This document shows positions 10,987 to 21,548 of a stretch of DNA of 64,000 nucleotides, one piece after another. The DNA lies in contig JARGSG010000013.1 of the NCBI GenBank assembly GCA_030374805.1, forward strand, positions 1,054,001-1,118,000, written 5' to 3'. Within the stretch, counting starts at the first letter, position 1, and each line of letters opens with the position of its first letter. Below the pieces are notes generated by a model that did no database searches, was not told where the DNA came from, and saw only the letters and a program-made list of their open reading frames with translations. The stretch comes from Gracilaria gracilis (lineage: Eukaryota; Rhodophyta; Florideophyceae; Gracilariales; Gracilariaceae). Made by a program: the position numbers and the translations under genes.

Positions 10987-11000
10987 TAAGGAGGGGGACA
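10987..11000 (+). promoter_or_regulatory. Polypurine tract of element A
   Basis: TAAGGAGGGGGACA directly precedes the LTR start TGTGGTGCAACGCC. The nested element has the same tract at 39011-39024. It primes plus-strand DNA synthesis in LTR elements. Confidence 0.7.
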
Positions 11001-11742
11001 TGTGGTGCAACGCCCTCTGGGAGGTGGTTACCAATACTTGGTCATATTCCTACAAGTTGGTCAACCTCCACGAGTCGAGGCGAAGGAATAACAATAGCCA
11101 CTATTGTGGGAAGGTGACGTGGATTACGGATGAGCACGGAGGTTGGCCACGTACACGTAGAACGGTCGCCACGACGCGTGGGTAATTGGTACTGCGCGCG
11201 AGCTTATTTAATTAGTTTATTTCATTATAGTTAACAGAGCTAGGCTACTTAGCGCGCTGGCGAGCCAGGGTTGGCTCTAGATTCTTTCGCCTTTGGCGGT
11301 CATCGTCTCTTTCAAGGAAAGGGGCTCCGTTGCCCACGGATAGTCTATCCTCCCTGCGTCCTCTAAAGGAACCCAATTGTGGGGGTGTTTTACTGTTGTT
11401 TGTCGCGTTCGACCCTGTACAGGGATAACTCTGGTGTTTACCGTACCTTTTGCCCATTTGCCCCTTTTCCTCCTCTCGATTCCCCGCTCTTGCGGACCTT
11501 CTTTTTCTCTTCCCCACTTCCGTGGACTCGTGCCTCTTGCGAGGATACTTCAACCCACACAGGTAGTGCCCAACCGATTCTTTGTTCAACTCTCTACGAT
11601 CCGTCGTGACGGCTTGGCCTCGGCTTACACCCGACTTCGTCGTGCCTTGCTAGAGAGGCTCTGTCTGCTGACTGCCCTCCAAGGGAGGAAGATCTCGGAC
11701 GTCTTCGTGGTGTCTTTCCACCTCTGGCGGTACACCACAACA
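11001..11742 (+). repeat. 3' LTR of element A
   Basis: Starts TGTGGTGCAACGCC after the polypurine tract, like the nested element's LTR (TGAAGTGCAACGCC). Shared blocks include the CTTCGCC...GGCGG stretch, TATCCTCCCTGC, and the terminal CGGCTTACACCCGACTT...GAGGAAGATC stretch. The end lies near ACACCACAACA at 11742. The partner 5' LTR is lost. Confidence 0.75.
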
Positions 11743-14341
11743 CTACTTACTTTCCCAGGGGTTTTATCATTACTGATATGCTCCCATGTTTTATCGTTAC
11801 CAAGACATCAAGAGAAAATCTGTCCATTCGGACTTTTAAAGATAATGATGCATCTTTTCTAAGGAGAAGCTCTGATACATTTTCTGGCAATCCATAACAG
11901 TCATAGAAGAATAGTTTGCGTGAAGTGTTAGAAATATATTTCTTTTACCCGCAGCAGCTCTGCCCTGAACGAATTCAAAGTCTTCACTTGCCGGAAAGCA
12001 AATCACCTCAGAACTAAAAACCTCTTTTCAAAATCAATATTTCTCCCGTTGCGTCTTTAGAAGAGCCTGTTTACACTCCACAATCATATTTCCGCGTTTT
12101 AAAATAATTTTCGTGTAAATGAACCTTTTGGTAATAACTTCTGCAGTGTACTCAATATGAAATACGCGAATTCGCATATTAACATTGCGTGTTTCCCGTT
12201 CAATCGTTTTGCAATCGGTAGGAATTTATAGTATATTGGAAAATAAAAACGTTTTAATTTTACCTGCTACTTATGAGAAGAATTATTGTTTTTCAAGGAA
12301 AGTATCAATGCTGGTTTGATTCGCGATGACCCGATTCTTTTTCTAAGGCAGTTGATAGTCAATTTAGAATTGGAATGTATGCAGTCCGCTTTGGATTATT
12401 GCTTATGGTAGTCAGAATCTTATGAAAGTGTAAAATATTTGAATGAGTTAGTCTCTTGCTTTGTTAAATACCTTAATATAATCTCCGGAAAAAAAATGTT
12501 CTTATTTGTATGTAGTAGTCGTGACGTGTGGTTCTAATTCGTTTTATTCTTGCTATAGAATGTCGAGTTGCAAGTTGTGAAAACCTGGTACCGTAGAATA
12601 TGTTTTTTAGTATTTAAGCTAAAAGAATTTGTTATTGTGACTCTTGGTTTAACTTTAAGGTAAAGGGGGTGCTGTTTTATACTTTTTGAATTACGTTCGT
12701 TTGTTACATATACGTTTTGGTTAAATTTTAGAGGTTTGAGTTTGCATATAATACCTAGTCAGCAGTTTGAATTTCATATGCAGATGACGTTTTTGTTAAA
12801 AGTTTTGGTTGAGCATTTGCGCAGAAATGGCGTACATCTAATGCATTGAAAGATATTTATGTTAAGTTTTTCTAAACTGCACAAACTTCCGCGTGATCTC
12901 GGCAATTTACGCGAGTAGAGGTGCTACCGATATATCTCGTCTGTGTTGACCCTTGCTCAAGAAGCGTAATTTTTTCGATTCGTTGTAAGAATTAGATGTG
13001 GTTTCTGTAGAGGAGTTTTGGAAATAATGCTCAGAGAAAGCATCAGAGTTGCACCACGAGAGCTTCATAGGAATTGAGGTTCCTACGTAAATCCGTATGC
13101 AATTCTCGTACACTTCGTAGCCACGAAGGACATGTTCGCACCCTGTCACTTCTGTCTACCATATTTGTACGAGAATTGCTCTTGCGTAAACTCTCTAGTA
13201 AGAGCTAAGTTTGTCTCATGTTCCTCATGAAAGAAATCACGTTGTATTCAACGTACAATAGTCTAACCCTATTTGACTTGTGAGAGTGAAACTATTTTAT
13301 CGAGAACTGAGTAATTTGTAATTATTACCGGACGTGTATTAATCTCATCATGCTGCAAAGGAAATGGATACTTGCTCCCTTTTTGAGACTTACTCAAAGA
13401 ATCCTGTGTTCCCACAACACAAATGCAATTGTGCTTTTTCCCGCACTTCCCGGCGCAGCCTTCTGAAGGATGAACTATAATTTCGTATGCATGTCAGCGA
13501 ATCATCTTTAATGCGAATGCAATCGGAGTCAGTTTCTTAGACACGCTTCGCATTCCTTTCTCGTATCCTATAACGGCTTGTGAGACGGCCACAGTATTGA
13601 AAATTGCCTGGTACACTAGTGTCTACAAGACATTTGTACACATATGAACCCAAATGTACTCAAATGAGTACAAAATATTGCTTTTAAAAAACCAAAAACT
13701 ATTCAACTGTAGAAAAATGTTATGAACGCTTGAGAATATATTGCATTTTGTCTTTCAATTACAACCAAAATTTCTACAGCCCTTGTAGCTAAATAACGAA
13801 GATAAACTCGTCGGTGTGTTTGATAGAACCTTTTTTAGCCCCATGGAAGAAGTTTGCTGTTTTTCTCAAGTTTTTCTGGATAATATCGATGGAACGGTAC
13901 ATACTACATTTCTATTAACCCCTAGGCTCTGTCACAACAGTTCAAAACTTTGTTTGGTATTGAAAATGTATGGTTACTTCTCACATTTGAACCACGTTCT
14001 GTGATCTACATTCAAAGTTTCAAACAAGCCAGATTTTTCAGTTACTTTTCAAGAGATAAAATTGACTCATATGAGTACATCTGCGTACTCATATGAGTAT
14101 ATCTGCCGGGAAAGACGGGAAATTACGTTTTGAAGAAAACAAAAGACTTCTTATATCTAGAAAATAAGATGTTATGATCTGTAGAACTGGAATGCTTCTT
14201 AAATGAGAGCAAATTATAACAAAACCATTCCGAAAACAACAAAATAGAATGCCCTTACGTTTAATGTACAAATCGAGATTTATATTACTTCAATTTAATA
14301 TAGATTTGCACACTGCTTTAACTATTCTAATACCTCGTTCT
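11743..14341. other. AT-rich spacer, no gene seen
   Basis: Low GC and stops in all frames. The longest frames are 60-80 codons (for example 12907-13149 on -, 13816-14004 on +) and show no motif. The only structure noted is the pair of 12-bp palindromes near 14070. No tRNA-like cloverleaf or TTCGAATC box was recognised by eye. Confidence 0.6.
14065..14098. repeat. Two tandem copies of palindrome ACTCATATGAGT
   Basis: ACTCATATGAGT occurs at 14065-14076 and again at 14087-14098, spaced 22 bases apart start to start (about two helical turns). A related ACTCAAATGAGT-like stretch lies near 13660. It may be a dimeric protein-binding site or chance in AT-rich DNA. Confidence 0.45.
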
Positions 14342-14346
14342 CCAAT

Positions 14347-15201
14347 TGAAAGACAACACTCCTTGAAGGCGATTTGAAATATTTAGTTAATTTCCGCATC
14401 ATGCGTTAATAGGTATATATGAGGTACACCGCTATTAGCGTGTCGCCTCGCTGAGATAATTTACACAGATGTATACGTGGAGTGCTCTGCTCGATGCGCT
14501 ACTTAGCGGGTGTGAATAGCACACGTAAAGCACAGATATGCCGGAGGCAGTGCATCCCGCATTGCTGTATTTACTTAGATATTTTATAGACTTTTTTTGC
14601 CCGGGGCACCCACTGTCAGTGGTGCGCCGAGCTCAGTACTTAGAGGGTTGAGCAACGCTCCCCCAATTCAATTGCCCCCTTGCCAAGCAAGGGCTTCTGG
14701 CTCTAACCATCACGCCTTCGCGGATTGTTCGCCTCCGAGTGTAGTGACGACCTTGTTGTTCATGTATAGTTACCCACCCTTGTGGCGCTCAGAGTATAAC
14801 CACTATTTGTGTGTCCCATTCCGATTTATTGTCGTATACTCGCCCCTTTATTCGGTTTGCTTTATTTTCTCTCTCTTTTCCCCACTCTGGTGGTTCCCTT
14901 TCTCCCCTTTTGGGGTTTGCCTTTTTGCCCTGTTCTCAGTGGCCCGTTTCCGACACCTTGTCGTTGCCGTGCTACTCTCTTTCGAGGACTCATCTCGTGA
15001 CCGTGTAAACACGTGGATCTCTACCGACTACTGACTAGCATCAACGCTCCGACGCTTTTCGTGACGGTTTGACCTCGGATTTACACCCGGCTTAGCTGTG
15101 TCATTCCCGGAGTGCTCCGTTTGCTGTGCTACCCTATCGAGGAGAAGATTCCGAACGTCTTCGCGAGCTTGCGCTTTTCCCGCCAAAGGCGTTGCTCCAC
15201 A
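14347..15201 (+). mobile_element. Solo gypsy LTR, same family as element A and the nested element
   Basis: Begins TGAAAGACAACACTCCTTGAAGG, matching the start of the nested element's LTR, and ends GCGTTGCTCCACA. Internal blocks include ACCTCGGATTTACACCC and GAAGATTCCGAACGTCTTCG. It is flanked by an exact 5-bp target duplication, CCAAT (14342-14346 and 15202-15206). No internal element sequence is present, so the rest was removed by LTR-LTR recombination. Short frames inside it (14597-15034) are not genes. Confidence 0.88.
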
Positions 15202-15206
15202 CCAAT

Positions 15207-17053
15207 TGATAGCGAAGCAGTTTAGAAGAAACCATTAATAATATTATTTGAAGTTCTGAACGATTCATACGAGAGAACAACTCTAAAAGCAACGAGAAGA
15301 AAACGAAGAAAGCAAAACGTCTTTCGGAAATGTTGAATGCATTAAGGCACTAAACAAAGACCTAATCATAATACCTCTGACTATGCTGCACGCTTCCCAT
15401 ATACCATAAGTAACGCTGTTTTTAATCAAAAAACAGGATAGCTGAGACCACTTCTCGAAGTATTCTGAAAAATCAACATATATGTAACAACTCCTTTTAT
15501 CACAATTAATCTTGGCCAAAAAAAAGATCATAACATTGCATTGATTGACAAACGCATTTCTACTTAAAAAACTTCTTACCATCTGTGGAAAGTAACATTG
15601 GCTTTGAAGGGCAATTTGTCTCCGATTTTTATTTTTTCTTTTGTAATATCTAATGTACTCTGCTGCAGGCCTAGTTTATGCGAAATAATGGTTCATCGTT
15701 TTCAATGAGTGCTGAAGTAATTTGCGCCATCGCATGAAAACAGTATGAATGAAAACGAATACCATGACGATAAACTTGAGAGAAAACTTGAAAACTGCTT
15801 AAGTCTCCTCATCACCGATTCCTGTCGTGCTCTGATTTTTGATTGATCAAGACCCAAAATGTGGAGATTCTGAGATGGAGAAATACACTTTTTGTGACTA
15901 TATCCGTCATCAGCGATAACAAATTCATTAAACTGCAGACATTTCTCCTTTCAAGTTCGAAAATCTGGTTGTCATTGTATTGACAACATTTAAATGGGCC
16001 GTGCACCCAAAAAAATGTAGCCTGAACTGATGCATAGACCGATTTTGTATCTCAATCCGGCTGATTTAAATTTGTGCGAGAACCACTTATTGTCAAAATA
16101 AGAAGGCTCTTGTATTCGACAATCGGTTGCATCTATGGATATGTATACTGTCGGCCCTGCACGAGACTGGTAAATTCTATTTTTCCATTTTGTCTGCATA
16201 CCTGTGAGTTTTATGTTCTTCTGGCTATTTAGAAACCGTACTTCATTGAGATTTGAAAGCTTGACGATGATTCGTTTTGTCCACAACCGAATGGTTTTCT
16301 CATCGGACCCAATAATTGCTCTTAAAGTAGGTTCACTGACATATTGCTTTAGAAATATTAGTCCCTATAATAGGTGGTCTGGACTAAAGTAAAAATTATC
16401 AGTATTGCATGAATTGAGGTTTTGCCATAAAATTGAAGTTCCCTCCGGAGAAATGTGAAATATTGACTTGTAGCGTCGTAGCTTGGTGATAAAGGAAAGT
16501 CCTTGAGCGTCTCGAATATATTTTTCTGCGTGTCTTTCGAAAGTTGAAGGAGAGATCTTGAAAGCCATTGAGGAATGTTTGGTCTTGATTATGGTTATAT
16601 GAGTTCAAAAACCCAGACGGTCATCATGCGCTTCATTTTAAATAGACATTTCGACAAGATGGAGAGCTTAGGGCTCTTTTGGCGCTACTGATTTTAGTTC
16701 TCAGGCATGCTTTCCTGCAAACGGGGTTTTACTCCGATACATATCTTTGAAAGTTTGCCTCCATAACTTTCTTTTCTTTCAGCATACCCTACTCGTACTG
16801 ACACAGATTCATCTATCGTACAAAGTATTTTATTCAGTTACTCTGAAGTATCCTTTGCGAGTCATGTAGTTGTTATGTGTCACAATAGTATTTGTAGAGC
16901 TCGGAGAAAGATGTATGGCATACAAACGGTATTTAAATACTCTTGAGGTAATCCGGGAAGAGTAAATAAACTGCATTATAGAAGAAAGCAAGAATACATC
17001 CATAAGTATAGTTTTAAAGAAAAGAATACAATTTGTACGGCACCTGTACATTG
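15207..17053. other. AT-rich spacer, no gene seen
   Basis: Frames of 60-110 codons occur on both strands (for example 15283-15582, 15990-16286 and 16830-17162 on -) but none carries a recognisable motif or good composition. The last one overlaps the outer element's LTR. I see nothing supportable here. Confidence 0.55.
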
Positions 17054-17058
17054 CATTT

Positions 17059-17567
17059 TGTCGTACAAATACCGATAAGGTGTAGGGTCCGCCTGGTAGA
17101 GGGAGCGCGCGAGGGCTCAACCTAAAGAGGAAAAACACACAACCAATATGGTAGTAGGGCACCTGAAACCCGCAGGGGCAAACGGCGGGGCAACTAGTCT
17201 AGACCGTGTAGGTCTACGGTACGTGCGCGTTGACGCTCAGTAAAACCTGAATAGTAATAGAGTAGCAAGTGACCAAGATGGTATAGTTACTGCCCTAGTG
17301 GTGCCTGACTTTACAATACCCAAGGGGGAAGGCGAGATGCACCGTAATATATACAAGGTGCACCGACGCCGAGCTCCCATGCGGGCATGACGTCATCGGC
17401 TGCACCCATGACTTACTGTCATGGGCCAGCAATGCTAAACCATCCTAGACTATAAATTAGAAATTAGAAATTACAAAATACAGAATACGAATTGGGTACA
17501 GTGCAGCGAGCAATGCGCACCAGTAGACCCACGTGGCACCAACCCACTGAGGTCTCATTGTACTACA
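17059..17567 (-). repeat. 3' LTR of the outer element
   Basis: A 509-bp copy, intact. It matches the split 5' LTR piecewise. The inner edge on - is preceded by a purine-rich stretch (about 17568-17585 on +, complement GGGTAGGGAGTGGGTC) that fits a polypurine tract. Confidence 0.92.
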
Positions 17568-18298
17568 GACCCACTCCCTACCCTGAGCCACGCCCTCGTG
17601 GCTCCTAGATCCTTTTACCAAATCGGTTGCATCGTCGTACCCCCTTGGTCAACGGCGCAGTCCTCGTGACCATTTCGCACCGTGCGTCGTGCTCGCTCTG
17701 CGATACGGAGCGTGCCTGTTCACCATTTGGTTCATCACCGTCAGCGGCTTTTCCTTCCCAATTCGTGGTTTCGGGCGCGACGCGCGCCCGTTGTGCGCCT
17801 TCGAGGTTTGACTACCAGCCCGCGTCTGCATACACCTTAACGGATTCAGGGCTTCGATCGCCTATTCCGCGTCATCGCACCCATTGAGGTACGCGGCGCA
17901 GCTTTGCGCTCCTGTGCGGACTGTACCGTGCAGGCTTTTGGCGCCCCCTTGGTTGCGGCTTGTCGCGCCGTACCCTTCAGGTTCCGTCTCCGTCCCTTCA
18001 AGGCACTGCCGCTGACTCCATCGAGGTTGTTCCACCGTTCTCCCTTCTGGTTACCTTCGTACTCCTTTGCGGTTTGTCTACGTGGGCTCGCGCGACCGTG
18101 GCTTCTCGTCCGACCGACAAGGTTGAATCCGTTTATGGTGACCCCGATCCTTATCTGAACCACATGGGTAGCCCTGGTACCAGCGTGCGGGCTCGCACCC
18201 GTAGCGGTACACGGTGATTGTCGGTTGCCCATTTTGGTCAATAGGACGAGGTAACCCCAAGAGACGGCGCGCCATCGGCGACCAATGCCGATACCTTA
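17568..18298. other. Leader between 3' LTR and antisense ORF
   Basis: About 730 bases with no family motif. Several short overlapping frames on both strands are not supported. On + it would be the 5' leader or promoter region of the antisense ORF; on - it is the 3' untranslated end of the element RNA. Confidence 0.5.
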
Positions 18299-20548
18299 AT
18301 GGTTGAACCAGCATTGGGCCCCGAACGGGTGAAGGTTTTGAGCATCAGCTCTAGTGACTCACCCATTGTGGATAAAAAGCCAATTCGGTTCACCCCTGCG
18401 GTCGAATGCTCGCCGTCGCAACCACTTCCTCGCCGTACTCATCACACCATGTCGGGTGCCGGTCCTTCGCGCGGCCGCGGAAGCGGCGTTGCCGAGTCTG
18501 GTTCTCGGGGTGCTGCTTTGTACCATTTCCGCATCCAAACTGGTTTCCGGAGCCAGCCGGTTCAGTCTTCCTCACATCAACCTCAAGGGTTTCACGAAGG
18601 GATCCGGGACCCGTATGGTCCGGAGCCCGGGATTCCTCGTGGTATTTCCTATTATGGTTTGGAGACGTTCACCACGGCCGAATGGAACGTTTCCCAACAT
18701 GGTACCTTCGGGGTCGATCCAAGAATGGTTTCGCAAGCGACGCTGTACCGTTGGAACTGGTCAGTGGCGCCGGGGAACACATCGCTTCCCGGCGTCTTGC
18801 GACGTCCGACTCTGGTTACCTACTTGGGTTTGTTTCGTCGGGATTGCGAGAGTCTCCGCTCCGTCCCGCAAACGCTCCACCGGCGGGATAAAGAATCTCA
18901 ACCTCGTCCGGGTCTGCTGGAGTGCTATGATCGTCGCCAGCGACACACATCAATGAGGTATTTCATTCCCCCGCTTTATCTAAGCGATCTGCCGTACGTC
19001 CATATTGAACCGGAGCTCCATTATTACTGACGTCTGGTTGTAAAGATCTGTCAGTACGACTCCCTTCCGCAGCAGTACCTTCCGGCTTCTCCACATTTGG
19101 TTTGCTTCGATAGGCCTTACAATACCATCCATTGGGCTAACCGTGGTAGATGGGGGGTGCGTGTTGCCACTGAGGCTCGCATTTGAACCCGGTCCAGCTT
19201 CAACCGCGTCATGCATTGGTTCCATAATGTGAAGTTCTTCTCACAACGTAATAAGGGAAAAACCTCCTGGTATGTGGCCCGAAATGAGTGCTGGAATGCC
19301 TTTGAGGTTCCGATGTCGCTTAACGTCCCAAACCCACCGGTATTGGCCTATTTCGGGAGCTACATCACCAGCAATCATGATCGGGATTACCTCATTTGTT
19401 CGATTGCCCTTGCGGATTGGGCTGTACTGGTGGCCGTCCTGGCTCTGCAGGCTGCCCGTGATGGTATTGACTGGGACTGCCGTTCTCGCGAAGCCGAGAT
19501 TTACCGTGACGGTGTTCAGCCTCCTGGTCGTATGTTTTTCATCCCCCCGAGGGTCATTCGCGACATCCGACAGTTCGGACTCGGAACCATTGTGGCAGGT
19601 ACGGATTACTCCATTGACCAATTGGAGTCGTTGCTTACCCAAAAGGAGAGTTTCCCGTAGGGACCCAAGCAGGGGTGGGAAGTTTTCGATCCCGTGTCCT
19701 GGAAGGTTGTATCCCACGCGGAGCAACGCTACCCCGGGGCGCCTACCGACCAGAGACCTCCAGGGAGTCTGGAACCCTTCTCAACCGTGGTGAAATCGCC
19801 AGCGGCTACCCCTGTGGTCACTTCAGCACCTACTCCCGCTCCGGAGGGACGCAACACGCCTGCCCATACTGATGTAACTCCTCTTCTTCCCAGTACCACA
19901 AGGGTTGATGGGTTTCCACGGGCTATTCTCGGGGGTGTCATGGCTGCGGATGCGGCGCCTGTTCCCTCTTGTGTGGCCTCCCAGGCCATTTCAGGTTTAA
20001 TGGCTCGGGTCCGCCAAGCCTGCGTGGTGAACTTCCAGCGGGCGGATCCTACCTCTGTGGTCGAAGCTCTTACCCTTCTGGAAAGCATCCTGCCTCGTCA
20101 TTCACATTATATGCGATCCTTTTCGCAAATGGGTGAGTTCCGGAACTGGTTCTACGTCGAGCTCTACCAGATGGCTACCAACCAGGTGGCAGGCGTAGCG
20201 ACGGCCATGGGCCCGACGCCTACAAACCCTTTGGAGGATTCCCTATTTGGTGCTAGCCTGAACCCCGGCCTTCTAGGCGCTCCGCAGGATCCTCTTCATA
20301 TCGGGTAGTCGGTACCTCTGTCGGTTGCGCAGGCGACCGCGCCACCTCCGATGGGGCCCGACGTAATGCCAGGCGTCAGCGTGCCTACTAGTACCCCTGT
20401 GGGTCATGGCGGCGCGCCTAGACAGGCTCCAGGCCAGGCTCATCTCTTCCAGTCTTGGACGGGAGCCCATCAGAACACCACTCCGGGTCGAGGATCCTCA
20501 GCTGGAGGATCCTCGGGGCCTCAATTTGCCACTCACTCATCAGGTTGA
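18299..20548 (+). pseudogene. Antisense ORF of the outer element (aORF)
   Basis: A single reading frame of 750 codons from the ATG at 18299 to TGA at 20546-20548, broken only by four nonsense codons (TGA 19028 and 19184, TAG 19658 and 20306) and by no frameshift. It lies between the chromodomain end and the 3' LTR, on the strand opposite to pol. The head has VLSISSSDSP and MSGAGP, then QTGFRSQP. Further on CFDRP, PPVLAYFGSY and IRDIRQFGLGTIVAGT align with CWERP, PPVFTYMGSF and VRAAIRSLDLRIPLGGT in the nested element's antisense ORF. The C-terminal third is Pro/Ser/Gly-rich with a helical segment (VVEALTLLESIL). Family unknown; frame integrity argues that it was once translated. Confidence 0.7.
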
Positions 20549-21548
20549 TTGTCGTATCCACTTGGGTCTGTGCTTAAGCCACGTTGCTCCTGCATCCCTA
20601 TTGGTGTTACTCTTCAAGTAAAGTTAAAAGTTATGCGTTTCCATGGTAGGTTCCAATTGCCATTGAGGTGCGGTGCGTAGCGAGGGAGGAAGCTCGAAAC
20701 AGCTCCCCCCCTTCCGTAGCTCTGCGCATCTCCAATTAGCTTTTGAAACTCTCCTTCCCCCTCTTTAGACCAGCGTACTACGATGGGTGAAGGTTAATTC
20801 CTTGTAGGTAAGTTCCAAGAGGTAAGTTAGCTCCATCCTGAGCCATTTTGGTGCTCGTAGTATGGTTCACCACGTTGGTACTCCGATGCGCCTTCGTACG
20901 GCGCAGCTAGCAGTTTCGCCTTCCCATAAGGTCGGATCTTGTGCCACGCGCTTCCGCGCAGTGGCCAGCAATGTACCTAGATGGTTCTGCATGGCCTCTC
21001 ACCATGCATTGGCGCACGCGCGGTGTCTCACCCTGGAGGTTACTTGCAAGGCGAATCAAAATATTGGACCGGAAACTACCCATCCATATGGTAGTGAAAA
21101 CGCAGAAAACTGTTTTGGTCTGTATCTCGAGAACCAAGCGGTTTCAGAGGCTGGAAATGGCCGATTCGGGAGCGCGGCACGGTCAAAATACTTAGAGATT
21201 TTTTGACCATGCCGTTGCTCGCTCCCTACACACAATAGTGTAAATCGAATCGGTTCCTCCGCACGGCGCGCCACGAGCAGCGCGCGTATACCTCGTCAAA
21301 TAAAAAGATACAATTTTTTGAATGTTTCCACGGTGCGGGTTCGCGCGCGTGCCGCACACGTGCATGGCACGTGTGCAACGGCGCGCCTACAACGGTGCGT
21401 CTGTCTTTAGCGCTACGGTTCCTTGAACGTACCCTCGCGGAATGCTTCTTTCTGGTTGTACCTTCCCAGTAAGCGTCCGAACCGACTTTGGTACTCCTCA
21501 TTACAATGCTTTTCACCCTTCCTTAGGGGACCGCATTACCTCTAAGGT
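20549..21548. other. Convergent 3' region between antisense ORF and pol
   Basis: About 1 kb without a supported gene, into which the antisense ORF (+) and pol (-) both run. It holds a perfect hairpin at 21354-21376. Frames such as 20862-21206 show no motif. It probably contains the 3' ends of both transcripts. Confidence 0.5.
21354..21376. terminator. Perfect 10-bp inverted repeat, 3-nt loop
   Basis: GCACACGTGC (21354-21363), ATG, GCACGTGTGC (21367-21376). It lies between two convergent coding regions and could end transcription or fold in both RNAs. It contains CACGTG, so it could also bind a bHLH-type factor. Confidence 0.4.

Larger units (their letters stand above)
4323..11742 (+). mobile_element. 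Ty3/gypsy chromovirus, element A, 5'-truncated
   Basis: Homologous to the nested element at 28370-39820 from the protease-RT linker onward: RT, RNase H, integrase, chromodomain, antisense ORF, polypurine tract (TAAGGAGGGGGACA, 10987-11000) and a 3' LTR starting TGTGGTGCAACGCC at 11001. The 5' LTR, gag and protease are missing, and the sequence starts abruptly against the copia remnant, so truncation or recombination occurred at about 4323. Its right end is uncertain by a few bases (11739-11746), and no target duplication can be read. Confidence 0.85.

Noticed and set aside
11743-17053. tRNA, rRNA or CRISPR-like arrays in the AT-rich spacers
   Set aside because: No B-box-like TTCGA block in a cloverleaf context, no rRNA core sequence and no regular spaced repeats were seen.
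17627-18241. Frames of 60-131 codons between the outer 3' LTR and the antisense ORF
   Set aside because: Overlapping frames on both strands, no motif, and no counterpart in the other elements.
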